Origin: DATMMS01 sp036824145
Lineage (GTDB): Bacteria > Chloroflexota > Dormibacteria > DASZGP01
Direction: 5' to 3'
Assembly (NCBI GenBank): GCA_036824145.1
Contig: DAITAT010000025.1
Coordinates: 1 to 27,714, forward strand
DNA length: 27,714 nt
The notes beneath the pieces were generated by a model. That model did no database searches and was not told the origin of the DNA. It saw nothing but the letters and a program-made list of their open reading frames with translations. Within the stretch, counting starts at the first letter, position 1. Each line of letters opens with the position of its first letter. Positions 1 to 10,449 of this stretch are shown here, piece after piece. A program made the position numbers and the translations under genes.

Positions 1-2554
<2,554 letters not shown>

Positions 2555-2558
<4 letters not shown>

Positions 2559-2875
2559 GCCGGCCTCGAGCCGCGGTGGGCGGTGAGCCGTTCCTTGCGG
2601 CGGCGCAGCTGCTCGTCAAGCTTGTCGATGACGAGGTCGACGGCCTCGTGCAAGCCGCGAGCGCGGACCTTGGCGCTTAGCAAATTGCGGTTGATGTGCA
2701 CGTACAGCGCAGCCACCTTGGCAGGGTCGGCGCTCTTGCGGCCGTCCAGGTCGAGCTCCAGTCGAGCGTCGACGATGCGATCGAAGTGCCGGTCGAGTCT
2801 GCGGAGCTTGGCCTCTGCGTAGTCCCTGAAGGTCTGGTCAAGAGGGACGTTATGAGAGTGGATGGTGACGTTCAC
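2555..2875 (-). CDS. hpf: Ribosome hibernation promoting factor, short form (HPF/RaiA/YfiA family)
   Basis: A 106-residue protein that would bind the 30S decoding region and silence ribosomes in starvation or stationary phase. It begins MNVTIHSHNV and has the family's beta-alpha-beta layout, with the basic helix near residues 75-98 (HEAVDLVIDKLDEQLRRRK). It ends right after that helix and lacks the C-terminal dimerisation domain of long HPF (about 180-190 residues), which is usual in Gram-positive relatives. The start is GTG at 2875, with a GGGAAG sequence 3 bases upstream. The stop overlaps the secA start by 4 bp. hpf immediately before secA is a known arrangement in Bacillota and Actinomycetota. 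The family assignment is strong; short-form behaviour (no self-dimerisation of 70S particles) is inferred from length only. Confidence 0.92.
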
Positions 2876-2888
2876 AGGCTTCCCGAGA

Positions 2889-2894
2889 AGTATA
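2889..2894 (-). promoter_or_regulatory. Possible -10 element upstream of hpf-secA
   Basis: The minus strand reads TATACT (5 of 6 to the sigma70-type -10) in the 27-bp gap between the permease stop and the hpf start. It would place transcription start about 7 bases before the GTG. No convincing -35 is present at normal spacing, so this is only a candidate internal promoter. Confidence 0.25.
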
Positions 2895-2902
2895 TGGGGA
2901 GG

Positions 2903-5452
2903 TTATTCGTAGCGAATCGAGGCCACCACCGAGGCCCGCGATGCCCGGCGAGCCGGCACGACCACCGAAAGCAGGCAGCCCAGGAAGACCGCCCCCACGA
3001 CCGCACCAATGACCCCCCAGGGCACCGAATAGCCCGGCTGGAATCCCAGGCTCGCCGCGGCGCGAACCATCACCGCCACCAGGACCAGGCCCACCAGGGA
3101 CCCCATCAGGGCGCCGCAGAGCCCGAACAACCCCGACTGGGTGAGGATGATCCCGCGCACCTGCGAGCGAGTCGCGCCCACGGCGCGGAGCAACCCGAAC
3201 TCGCGGGTGGACTCGCTGATATTGAGGAGAATCGTGGTCACCACCGACATCAACCCAAGAATTACCCCAACCAGCCCGACGGCAATCACCAACACCAACA
3301 GGGAGTCCACGCCCCGGCGCACCCCTGCCCGCACCTGGGCCACGGTCTCGGCCTGCATCCCGTACTTCGCGGCTGCCTCGCCAAGCCGCGAGTCGAAGCC
3401 ACTACCGGCGTTCGCGGTCGGGACGACCTGGAGGATGTTGAATCCCTCGATGCCGAAATCCTGCCGGGCGTTGCTGAGCGAGATCAGGGCCGTCTCGTCG
3501 CCGCTGGGCGAGGGTAGCGTGTGGTTGACGATCGCGGCGACCCGGTAGGACAGGTCTCCCCGAGCCGAGGTCAGGACCAGGTGGTCGCCCACCTTCAGGC
3601 TTCGGGAGTCGGCCAGGCGCCCGCTGATGAGTAGGGCCCGGCTCTCCTCGATGTCCGTGAAGGCGCCCGGGGAAGTCCCCGGGATGAACTGCACCTTGCC
3701 GTTGGCGGCGTACGCCAGCGGGTCGATCGCGGCCAGGCTGAGGGCGCGGTCGCCAACGCGGAGGGCGAAGAAGCTGATCTCGGACGACGCGCTGACACCG
3801 GTGACCTTGTTGATCTCCTGTCGGATGGCTTCGCTCTGGTGGACCGGCGAGACGATCAGGTGGTCGGAGACAAAGAGGCTGTTGGCCCAGTCTTCGCCCG
3901 CCCCCAGCGCCCCCTGGCCGAGACCGGCGACCGAGACCACCAGCGCGGTGCTGACGACCAGCCCCGCGGTGGTCAGGGCGCTGCGGTTGGGGTGACGGAT
4001 GAGAGCGTTACGGGCAAGGATCGTTTCCGCGGGCGCGAAGAGCGTGAAAGGTCGTGCCAGGACCGCGGTAAGGGGTCGGATCAGGATCGGGGTGAGCGCC
4101 AGGGTGCCGAAGAAAAGCAGCACCATGCTCAACGCCGACAGCACCAGGCGACCTCCGGTCGCGCCCGGATTGGTGCTATCCCCGGCCGGGGCCAGGACCA
4201 GCACCAGCGCGGCCAGGCTGTACGAGATCAGGCCCAGCACCGTGACCCGCCGGCGGCTGCGCTCGATGTCGAAGAGGTTTTGGGGCCTGATCGCCTCCAG
4301 CGGCGGCATCGACATCGCCTTCAGCGCGGGCGCCAGCGCGCAGAGCAGTGTTGCCACCATGCCGTACAGCGCGACCAGGACCAGCTGCGGAGCGTCAAAG
4401 ACAAACTGGAGACCAACCTGCCCGCTGCTCTGGGCCAGGATGCCGACCAGGATCGCGGCGAGGGCGACCCCCAGGCCAACGCCAAGGGCGGTGCCGGCGG
4501 CGCCCAGCAGCGCCGCCTGCAGCAGGATCAGGTTGCGGATCCACCCGGTGGTGGCGCCGGCAGCCCGCAGCAGGCCGATCTCGCGCCGGCGCTCAAGGAC
4601 GGTGACGGCGAGGTTGTTGTAGATCAGGAAGAGGCCGATACCCAGCGCCAGGACGCTGAAGAACGTCAGCAGCGGCGTGAGCTCTAGGTACGGGTCGCGC
4701 TGGCCGCCGACGAAAGACCGGTTGTCCTGCACCGAGTACTCCTCGGTCGCCTTTACGCGCAGGTCGGACCGGAAGGGCCCGTAGGTGCAGCTGGCGTAGT
4801 CGCCGCTGCAGGTGGACTTGAGGCCAACGCTGACCTGGGTCACCCGGGCGCCGAGACGGAAGGCCTTCTGGGCCGCCTGGAGGGGCACGAACACCACCGG
4901 CCCAAAGGTCGACTGGGCAAAGGCACTGTTTGTGAGCAGTCCCCTGACCACGTATTGGTCAGGGCCAAGAGCGGTGAACAAGGTGATGCTGGAGCCGAGC
5001 TTGACGCCGTGGTCGCCGGCCCATTTCTGGTCGAGCAGAACTCCAGCCTTGTCGTCGACGGCAAACATCCGGCCCGAGGCCACCGTCAGCGGGTGAAGCT
5101 TGGCCTCGGCGACGGGATCGATGCCAAGCATCTGGAACGTCTGCGGCTGCCCGCCGGCCGAGCCGGTGAGACGTTTGGTCACCACCGGCGCCGAGACCTG
5201 GACCTCGGGCAGCTTGGCGATCACGTTGACCATGTCCTGGCTGAAGCCCTTGTCGGAGAAGGCAAAGACCTCGGCGTCGGCGTGACCCACGATGTCGGCG
5301 GAGGCGCGGCTCAGCTGTCGCTGCAGCGACAGGGTGATCAGCTGGGTGCCGAGCGTCAGCCCCACTCCCAGCGCGATCGCCAGGATGGAGAGGAGGGAGC
5401 GCTCGCGCCTAGAGGCCGAGTTGCGCCAGGCGAGCGATAAGAGGAGTGGCAC
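2903..5452 (-). CDS. FtsX/MacB-type ABC transporter permease with two FtsX domains
   Basis: An 849-residue integral membrane protein, the partner of the ATPase encoded just upstream. It has an N-terminal helix (about 19-42), an extracytoplasmic MacB_PCD-like domain (about 45-255), a first FtsX block with three helices (about 262-385) containing the REIGLLRAAGA coupling motif, two further helices (about 402-460), another helix (about 490-510), a second extracytoplasmic domain, and a second FtsX block (about 715-849) with REFGLLRAVGA. That gives about ten helices, the DUF214/LolCE-like two-repeat layout. Such permeases work as mechanotransmission machines for lipoproteins, lipids or peptides rather than as classical channels. 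The GTG start at 5452 lies 44 bp inside the ATPase gene and has AGGA 5 bases upstream, so the two are translationally linked. The substrate cannot be told from sequence; the upstream CAP-domain protein is a candidate partner. Confidence 0.9.
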   Translation of the reverse strand: MPLLLSLAWRNSASRRERSLLSILAIALGVGLTLGTQLITLSLQRQLSRASADIVGHADAEVFAFSDKGFSQDMVNVIAKLPEVQVSAPVVTKRLTGSAGGQPQTFQMLGIDPVAEAKLHPLTVASGRMFAVDDKAGVLLDQKWAGDHGVKLGSSITLFTALGPDQYVVRGLLTNSAFAQSTFGPVVFVPLQAAQKAFRLGARVTQVSVGLKSTCSGDYASCTYGPFRSDLRVKATEEYSVQDNRSFVGGQRDPYLELTPLLTFFSVLALGIGLFLIYNNLAVTVLERRREIGLLRAAGATTGWIRNLILLQAALLGAAGTALGVGLGVALAAILVGILAQSSGQVGLQFVFDAPQLVLVALYGMVATLLCALAPALKAMSMPPLEAIRPQNLFDIERSRRRVTVLGLISYSLAALVLVLAPAGDSTNPGATGGRLVLSALSMVLLFFGTLALTPILIRPLTAVLARPFTLFAPAETILARNALIRHPNRSALTTAGLVVSTALVVSVAGLGQGALGAGEDWANSLFVSDHLIVSPVHQSEAIRQEINKVTGVSASSEISFFALRVGDRALSLAAIDPLAYAANGKVQFIPGTSPGAFTDIEESRALLISGRLADSRSLKVGDHLVLTSARGDLSYRVAAIVNHTLPSPSGDETALISLSNARQDFGIEGFNILQVVPTANAGSGFDSRLGEAAAKYGMQAETVAQVRAGVRRGVDSLLVLVIAVGLVGVILGLMSVVTTILLNISESTREFGLLRAVGATRSQVRGIILTQSGLFGLCGALMGSLVGLVLVAVMVRAAASLGFQPGYSVPWGVIGAVVGAVFLGCLLSVVVPARRASRASVVASIRYE

Positions 5453-6206
5453 TATGATCCTGGCGGCGGCCGAGCTCGATGGTCTCGATGATCCTGCCGT
5501 CGCGCATCACCAGCACCCGGTCGGCGTACGCCGCGGCCCGGGGATCGTGGGTGGCCAGGATCGCGGTCTGTCCCTCGTTGACGCAGCGCGACCAGATTAG
5601 CTCGAGGACATCATTCCCGGTGCTGAAGTCGAGGTTGCCGGTGGGCTCGTCGGCGATGACGATGGCCGGCTGGTTGAGGAGGGCACGGGCAATCGCCACG
5701 CGTTGCTGCTCGCCACCCGAGATCTCCTCGGGACGGTGACCCTGGAGGCCGCGCAGGTTGAGGTCGCGCATCAGGTCGGAGACGCGGTCCATGGCCCCCG
5801 AACGCTGTCCGGCGATGCGCAGTGGCAGGGCGATGTTCTCGGCCGCGGTGAGGTTGGGAATCAGGTTGAAGAACTGGAAGACGAAGCCAATCTGCTCCCG
5901 GCGAAAGATCGTCCGGCTGCGCTCATCCATGGCCGTGATGTCGTGGCCCGCGATCAGCACCCGGCCGGAATCCGGCGGTTCCAGGCCGGCGAGCAGGTGG
6001 AGGAGCGTGCTCTTGCCGCAGCCGGATGGGCCCATGATGGCGACCAGTTCGCCCTCGCCGACCGAGAAACTGACCCGATCGACGACCGGACGTGGGGTCA
6101 GCGAGATGCTGAATTCCTTGTTGAGGTTGTCGGCAACAACGATGTCAGCCGAGAGGGGTTCCGCGATGGACCCCTCCCCTTCCCTGGCCGTTGCCCTCTC
6201 AGACAT
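5409..6206 (-). CDS. ABC transporter ATP-binding protein (LolD/MacB-like)
   Basis: A 265-residue cytoplasmic ATPase that powers the downstream FtsX-type permease. Walker A GPSGCGKST is at 59-67, the Q-loop glutamine is at 111, the signature ISGGEQQRVAIARAL is at 162-176, Walker B IVIADE is at 182-187, followed by PTGNLD, and the switch histidine is H220 (ATHD). The ADEPTGNLD wording and the phenylalanine-rich FVFQFFNLIPNLT stretch are typical of the LolD/MacB/FtsE class. The ATG at 6206 overlaps the stop of the CAP protein by 8 bp, and the gene's end overlaps the permease start by 44 bp, so CAP protein, ATPase and permease form one translationally coupled set. The first 20 residues are an unusual low-complexity lead; a later start is possible. 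Confidence 0.95.
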   Translation of the reverse strand: MSERATAREGEGSIAEPLSADIVVADNLNKEFSISLTPRPVVDRVSFSVGEGELVAIMGPSGCGKSTLLHLLAGLEPPDSGRVLIAGHDITAMDERSRTIFRREQIGFVFQFFNLIPNLTAAENIALPLRIAGQRSGAMDRVSDLMRDLNLRGLQGHRPEEISGGEQQRVAIARALLNQPAIVIADEPTGNLDFSTGNDVLELIWSRCVNEGQTAILATHDPRAAAYADRVLVMRDGRIIETIELGRRQDHSATPLIARLAQLGL

Positions 6207-7200
6207 TCAGGAAGAGTCTAAGGACCCGGTCTATGACGCTCTCGAGTAAGCCCTGGCGGGCGGTCTCACGCTCGGCTCCCACCACCTCCTTGCCGGTCGC
6301 GCCAGCCGCAGCGCCGCTGGGCGATGGAGTGGCTTCGTCGATGTGAGGGCTGGGGCAAGGGGGCTGGCCGCCATCCGATGTCAGCGGCGGGGCAGGTGAG
6401 TTGCGGTCGGCCTCGCCGAGCTGGCTGGGCAGTGAGCACAGGCTCGGCGACGGTGAGGGCGTGGGCGTGGGTGCGGCCGCGGCCGGCGGTGGGACCACGG
6501 CAACGGGGCCGCCTCCTCCGCCTCCGCCACCACGATGTGGCGGAGGGGGTGGAGGCGGCCGAGGCGGTGGGGGCGGCGGCGGGGGCCCGCCGCCGGCGCC
6601 CTTGATGAAGATCTCGGTGTACATGATCACGCCGTTGTAGCTGCCGCCGCCCCCGCTCCACGGCCCGGTCGCGGCCCACGCACCGGCGCCCATCTGGGTG
6701 TAGTCGCCAAGGATGTTGGCGCGATGCTCGGGGCTGCTCATGAAGGCGGTGTTAACCTGGCCCACGCTCTGGGCGGGCGGGTAGTTGTTCCAGCCGATGT
6801 TCTCGCCGGCGGCGCTGTAAGCGCCAAGGTTGAAGACCTGCCAGACGTAGGCGTTACAGGGGGGGATCTGGTGGCTGAAGTAGTTGCGGTTGATCATGTC
6901 CTCGGAGCGGCCCGTGACCCCGCCGCAGTTACCGCTCGGCTGGCCGGTGGCGATGCTGCCGAGGTTGCTGTTGAATGCCAGCGCCCCGAGCCCGTTCGAG
7001 GTCCGGTCCTGGTTGGTCATCTGGAACAGGGTGCCCGCGGTACCGGGATCGCCGGCCGAGGCAGGCAGCCCGCCCCGGACGCCTGCGGCAATGGCGAGCA
7101 GCAGGGCGACGCCAACGACCAGGAGGATCCGGAGCAATCCCAGCTGATCGGTGCCCCGGGCCAGGACCCACTCAGGCCCTCCCCGCGCACCTGGCGTCAA
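6199..7200 (-). CDS. Secreted CAP/SCP-domain protein with Pro/Gly-rich C-terminal tail
   Basis: About 333 residues. Residues 20-49 look like an export signal or membrane anchor: a hydrophobic run (about 25-40) followed by LPASA, a possible signal peptidase site. Residues about 58-200 form a CAP (SCP/PR-1/YkwD) domain, with the family marks NYFSH (H110), AGENIGW (E133) and SPEHRANIL (H159). Two cysteines (92, 115) could form a disulphide. The domain ends at YTEIFIKG and passes into a polyproline stretch, a polyglycine stretch and a PT/PS repeat, then an amphipathic end (VIDRVLRLFLNV). The TTG start at 7200 overlaps the upstream ATPase stop (TTGA) and is preceded by AGGAAAAG; TTG at 7137 is an alternative. 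CAP proteins act outside the cell, often binding lipids or wall material; its role here is unknown. Coupling to an FtsX-type transporter suggests an envelope function. Confidence 0.85.
   Translation of the reverse strand: MTPGARGGPEWVLARGTDQLGLLRILLVVGVALLLAIAAGVRGGLPASAGDPGTAGTLFQMTNQDRTSNGLGALAFNSNLGSIATGQPSGNCGGVTGRSEDMINRNYFSHQIPPCNAYVWQVFNLGAYSAAGENIGWNNYPPAQSVGQVNTAFMSSPEHRANILGDYTQMGAGAWAATGPWSGGGGSYNGVIMYTEIFIKGAGGGPPPPPPPPRPPPPPPPHRGGGGGGGGPVAVVPPPAAAAPTPTPSPSPSLCSLPSQLGEADRNSPAPPLTSDGGQPPCPSPHIDEATPSPSGAAAGATGKEVVGAERETARQGLLESVIDRVLRLFLNV
6507..6560. repeat. Imperfect 24-bp inverted repeat at the polyPro/polyGly junction
   Basis: The arms are 6507-6530 and 6537-6560, with 22 of 24 positions complementary and a 6-base loop. 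It lies inside the CAP gene. On the coding strand the first arm reads as proline codons and the second, being their complement, as glycine codons, so the hairpin directly produces the switch from a proline run to a glycine run through His-Arg at the loop. Confidence 0.85.
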
Positions 7201-8330
7201 CTTTTCCTGTCCGCGCGCTCGGGGAACAGCCGGGACAGCTCCGTGGGAATGGGCAGACCCAGGTCGAAGAGCTTGTCGATGATATTGGGGCGGATGCCGG
7301 TGGGCCGAAAGACACCCTGGACCCGGCCGGCGGCGTCCAGGCCGCGCTGCTCGAAGACAAAGAGGTCCTGCATCGTGATGGTCTCGCCTTCCATTCCGGT
7401 GATCTCGGAGATGTTGGTGACCTTGCGCGAGCCGTCCTTCATCCGCGACAGCTGGATGATCAGGTCCACGGCAGCGGCAACCTGCTGACGGATCGCCTTC
7501 GCGGGGAGGTCCAGCCCCGCCATCAGAACCAGGGTCTCGAGGCGCGAGAGCGCGTCGCGCGAGGTGTTGGCGTGGATGGTGGTCATGGAGCCGTCGTGCC
7601 CGGTGTTCATGGCCTGAAGCATGTCCAGGGCCTCGCCGCCACGACACTCGCCGACGACGATCCGGTCGGGGCGCATGCGGAGGCAGTTGATGACCAGTTC
7701 CCGGATCGCGATCCGCCCCTCCCCGTGCACATCGGCGGGTCGAGACTCCATCCGGCAGACATGCTCCTGGTTGAGCTGTAGCTCGGCGGCGTCCTCGATC
7801 GTCACGATCCGCTCGTCGGAGGGGAGGAAGCTCGAGCAGACATTGAGGAGGGTGGTCTTGCCGGTGCCGGTGCCGCCGGAGATGAGGAGATTGGCTCGAG
7901 CCAGGACGCAGGCCTTGATGAAGCCGACGGCCTCGTTGGAGAGGGTGCCGAAGCCGACCAGGTCGGAGGCCTTGTAGGGGTCGCGCGTGAACTTACGGAT
8001 TGTCAGGATGGGCCCGTCCAGGGCCACGGGGGCGATCACGGCGTTGACACGGCTGCCGTCCCAGAGCCGTGCGTCAGCCATCGGGCTGCGGAAGTCGATC
8101 CGGCGGCCGACCGCGCTGACTATGAAGTCGATGACCCGGAGCAGATGGTTGTCGTCATCGAACTGTCGATCGGTCAGCAGGATTTTGCCGTTGCGCTCGA
8201 CGTAGATCTGCCTGGGGCCGTTGACCATGATTTCGGTCAGGCTGTCGTCGAGAACCAGGTCGCGGATGGGGCCGAGGGCGTCGTAGTACTTGGTCAGCTC
8301 GTCGTGGGTGCGTTGACTCGTTACAGCCAT
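7197..8330 (-). CDS. Second TadA/CpaF-family secretion ATPase, lacking the N-terminal extension
   Basis: A 377-residue hexameric secretion ATPase (VirB11/GspE superfamily, TadA/CpaF branch). It starts almost directly at the N-terminal sensor domain (LTEIMVNGPRQIYVE, 31-45). Walker A GGTGTGKT is at 152-159, the Asp/Glu-box IEDAAELQL is at 178-186, Walker B PDRIVVGECRGGEA is at 221-234, and the His-box GHDGSMTTIHANT is at 244-256. All catalytic parts are intact. Compared with the CpaF at 11.4-13.0 kb it lacks the roughly 100-residue N-terminal helical domain and linker. I chose ATG 8330 because AGAGGAG sits just upstream; a GTG at 8372 in frame is less likely. It sits between comFC and the CAP protein, without its own tadB/tadC, so it may serve the pilus encoded upstream (as an alternative motor) or another system. 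Confidence 0.93.
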   Translation of the reverse strand: MAVTSQRTHDELTKYYDALGPIRDLVLDDSLTEIMVNGPRQIYVERNGKILLTDRQFDDDNHLLRVIDFIVSAVGRRIDFRSPMADARLWDGSRVNAVIAPVALDGPILTIRKFTRDPYKASDLVGFGTLSNEAVGFIKACVLARANLLISGGTGTGKTTLLNVCSSFLPSDERIVTIEDAAELQLNQEHVCRMESRPADVHGEGRIAIRELVINCLRMRPDRIVVGECRGGEALDMLQAMNTGHDGSMTTIHANTSRDALSRLETLVLMAGLDLPAKAIRQQVAAAVDLIIQLSRMKDGSRKVTNISEITGMEGETITMQDLFVFEQRGLDAAGRVQGVFRPTGIRPNIIDKLFDLGLPIPTELSRLFPERADRKS

Positions 8331-8373
8331 GGGCTCCTCTGAATTCGCCGAAGACAAGGCACATATTGTCACA

Positions 8374-8393
8374 GAAAGGCCCGTTTCGAGCCC
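8374..8393 (-). terminator. Weak stem-loop between comFC and the second cpaF
   Basis: On the minus strand GGGCTCG-AAA-CGGGCCT can pair over 7 positions (two G-U pairs), followed by TTCTGT. It resembles a weak intrinsic terminator or attenuator in the 110-bp gap between the comFC stop and the next start codon. The T-tract is short, so termination is doubtful. Apart from the AGAGGAG ribosome site I see nothing else in this gap. Confidence 0.3.
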
Positions 8394-8440
8394 ATCAGGG
8401 CGTCAGGTTGTTGCATCACTGTGAACTGCCGCTCTCGCAC

Positions 8441-9097
8441 TCAACCCAGTGCCACGGCGAGGGTGTGGACGCGCTTCACGCCCGCGCCTCGAGCAGCCCT
8501 GGCGCATTCGACCAGCGTGGCCCCGGTGGTGACCACGTCGTCCACCACCAGGATCTCCTCTGGGACCCACCCCCGCCAGGCGAACGCCCCCTCGAGGGCC
8601 CGGCGCCGCTCCGCGCCGCCCCGCCCCACCTGCGCATCGGTTTCGCGCGCCCGTCGCAAGCCCTCCAGCCGCTGTCGTCCGGTGCCCGCCGCGATCTTGC
8701 GCGCCAGCGCCTCGGCCTGGTTGTAGCCACGGTCACGGCGCCGACTCCGGCCCAGGGGCACCGGGACCACCACCCCGGGTGGCAGATCCCCCTGCCTCAG
8801 CCCGAGCTCGACCAGTGGGCCGGCCAGGCTGGGTCGGTCACCGTACTTGAGCTTGTGGATGACCTCCCTGACCGGTCCCTCGAGAGCAAACCACGCCACC
8901 ATGCTCTCGGGCCCAGCGCGGCCGGCCGGGCACATCGGACAGGGATCGACTGCGCACACCCGATCACAGACGTGACATCGCGCCGTCGGCACCGGTCGCG
9001 CCGACGTACGACAAGCCTTGCAAAACCAGCTCCCCGACCCTCCGCATCCACCGCAGCGCGGCGGAAAAAGGAAGTCGAGCACTCCTTCCCTCAGCAT
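8441..9097 (-). CDS. comFC: ComFC/GntX-family phosphoribosyltransferase-like protein
   Basis: A 218-residue cytoplasmic protein of the ComF family, linked in other bacteria to natural transformation (handling imported single-stranded DNA with ComFA). The N-terminal third carries zinc-binding cysteine pairs (CGGC at 15-18, CKAC at 26-29, CHVC at 41-44 and CPMC near 53-56). The C-terminal half is a type I phosphoribosyltransferase fold with the PRPP-loop motif ILVVDDVVTTGATL, and the conserved RGYNQAEALA stretch is present. The start is ATG 9097 with a GAGGGAGGAG purine run directly upstream. It lies 43 bp downstream of the DUF192 gene. In many Gram-positive genomes comFC is followed at once by hpf and secA; here four genes intervene. 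No other competence gene is in the window. Confidence 0.92.
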   Translation of the reverse strand: MLREGVLDFLFPPRCGGCGGSGSWFCKACRTSARPVPTARCHVCDRVCAVDPCPMCPAGRAGPESMVAWFALEGPVREVIHKLKYGDRPSLAGPLVELGLRQGDLPPGVVVPVPLGRSRRRDRGYNQAEALARKIAAGTGRQRLEGLRRARETDAQVGRGGAERRRALEGAFAWRGWVPEEILVVDDVVTTGATLVECARAARGAGVKRVHTLAVALG

Positions 9098-9140
9098 CTC
9101 CTCCCTCGCTCAAGGCTACCTCCGCGGGTGGTGGGCTGGT

Positions 9141-9479
9141 CTACTCCAGGGTCAGCTGCGAGCCGACCAGTCCGCGGTCGGCGAGAGTGCCCGCGGGCAG
9201 TTCGACGACGGTGCGGGCGCCGAAAACGATCGGGCTGATCCGCCACGGCTTCAGGTTCAACATGACTTTCTTCACGCGTCGCTGGCGATCGAGAAAGAGG
9301 ACGTCGATCGCGAACCTCATGAAGAACATGTGGATCGAATTGCAGGGCTCGATCCAGAGCCCGGCGCCGGCAGCCAGCGACTGACGGCCCATCAGGCCGA
9401 CGAAGCGCGACCAGGAGGTACGCGCCATCTCCAGGTCCGCGACCATGACTCGACCGGAGTCGGTTTCAACCAGGCGCAT
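9141..9479 (-). CDS. DUF192 family protein
   Basis: A 112-residue protein matching the DUF192 family: the opening TxxGLMGR-type motif (SRFVGLMGRQSL, about 24-35), then the core IHMFFMRFAIDVLFLD (about 49-64), and the ending VVELPAGTLADRGLVGSQL. DUF192 proteins are small beta-rich domains of unknown biochemical role, often exported or linked to envelope gene clusters; this one has no obvious signal peptide. It follows tadC by 19 bp on the same strand and is probably the last gene of the main Tad operon or a link to comFC. The start is ATG 9479; there is no strong ribosome site, so translation may depend on readthrough from tadC. Confidence 0.88.
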   Translation of the reverse strand: MRLVETDSGRVMVADLEMARTSWSRFVGLMGRQSLAAGAGLWIEPCNSIHMFFMRFAIDVLFLDRQRRVKKVMLNLKPWRISPIVFGARTVVELPAGTLADRGLVGSQLTLE

Positions 9480-9498
9480 GGTAGCCCGCCGGGAAGGG

Positions 9499-10446
9499 CT
9501 AGTGCTTGCCGCCGCCTAAGGAGTGCAGAACGATAAGCACCGCCGGCCCCATCAGGATGATGAAGATCGTCGGGAAGATGAAGAGGAGCATCGGGAAGAG
9601 CATCTTCAGACTGGCCTGGGCGGCCAACTCCTCGGCTCGCTGACGCCGCTTCCGGCGCATCTCCTCGGACTGGATGCGCAGGACTTTGGCGATGCCTACG
9701 CCCAGCTGTTCCGATTGGATCAGGGCCTGGATGAAGCTGTGAAGCTCTTCCACGCCCACGCGACGGCCCATGTCGTCAAGCGCCTCGAGCCGTGGCCGGC
9801 CCAGGCGCACCTCGTTGAGAACCTGGGTGAATTCCTCGGAGAGGGCGTTCTTGTACTTCTCTGTAACTCGCAGCAGGGCGGCGTCGAAACCCAGGCCGGC
9901 TTCAACCGAGATCGTCAGCAGGTCGAGGGCGTTGGGCAGAGCCAGCTTGATCTCCTTCTGCCGCCGCTGCACCTTCTGCCTCAGCCACAAGTCGGGGAAG
10001 AAGTAGCCACCGATGCCGACGATCCCGGCCAGCACAATCGTGCCTGCGAGGCCAGGTATGAACGGGAAGCTGATGTTGGCGAATGAGAAGAGCAGGAAGG
10101 CCAGGACGCCGGTGAGCAGTCCCAGGACCAGCTTTACGGAGATGAACCCGTTGACGGTGAGGTTGCCGGGCCTACCGGCCAGCGCCAGCTTGTTCTGAAT
10201 CGAGACGATCCGATCGCGACCTATACGGGCGTTGAGGAATGCCCCCAGGCGCTCCAGCGCGGGCCGGAGAAAACGCTCGCTGAAGGGCTGCTGAAGCTCG
10301 ATCTCTTCGAGCGTGATGTTCTGGTCTCGGAACTGCGCCAGCCGGGTTTCGAGAAGGTCCTCGCTCGGTGCTGTTGCCAAGCCCCGGAAGAACAGGAAGA
10401 CGCCGGCGGCGAACAGAAACGCGATTCCAATCAGGAGCGGGTCCAT
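9499..10446 (-). CDS. tadC: Tad pilus inner-membrane platform protein TadC (T2SSF domain)
   Basis: A 315-residue membrane protein, half of the TadB/TadC platform that transmits force from the TadA/CpaF ATPase to pilin assembly. It has an N-terminal helix (about 4-21), a cytoplasmic segment, two helices (about 105-155), a T2SSF (GspF) helical domain (about 170-285, containing LDLLTISVEAGLGFDAAL and EMRRKRRQRAEELAAQA) and a C-terminal helix (about 287-309). The start is ATG 10446, only 3 bp after the tadB stop, with GAGGT at the end of tadB as ribosome site. The order cpaF-tadB-tadC with 3-10 bp spacing is the standard Tad arrangement. No TadE/TadF pseudopilin genes follow, unlike in many loci. 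Confidence 0.93.
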   Translation of the reverse strand: MDPLLIGIAFLFAAGVFLFFRGLATAPSEDLLETRLAQFRDQNITLEEIELQQPFSERFLRPALERLGAFLNARIGRDRIVSIQNKLALAGRPGNLTVNGFISVKLVLGLLTGVLAFLLFSFANISFPFIPGLAGTIVLAGIVGIGGYFFPDLWLRQKVQRRQKEIKLALPNALDLLTISVEAGLGFDAALLRVTEKYKNALSEEFTQVLNEVRLGRPRLEALDDMGRRVGVEELHSFIQALIQSEQLGVGIAKVLRIQSEEMRRKRRQRAEELAAQASLKMLFPMLLFIFPTIFIILMGPAVLIVLHSLGGGKH

Positions 10447-10449
10447 GCC

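Noticed and set aside
7200..7647. Extended N-terminus for the CAP protein
   Set aside because: The extension is the out-of-frame shadow of the second CpaF gene (Arg/His/Pro-rich); TTG 7200 at the overlap gives a proper signal-like start.
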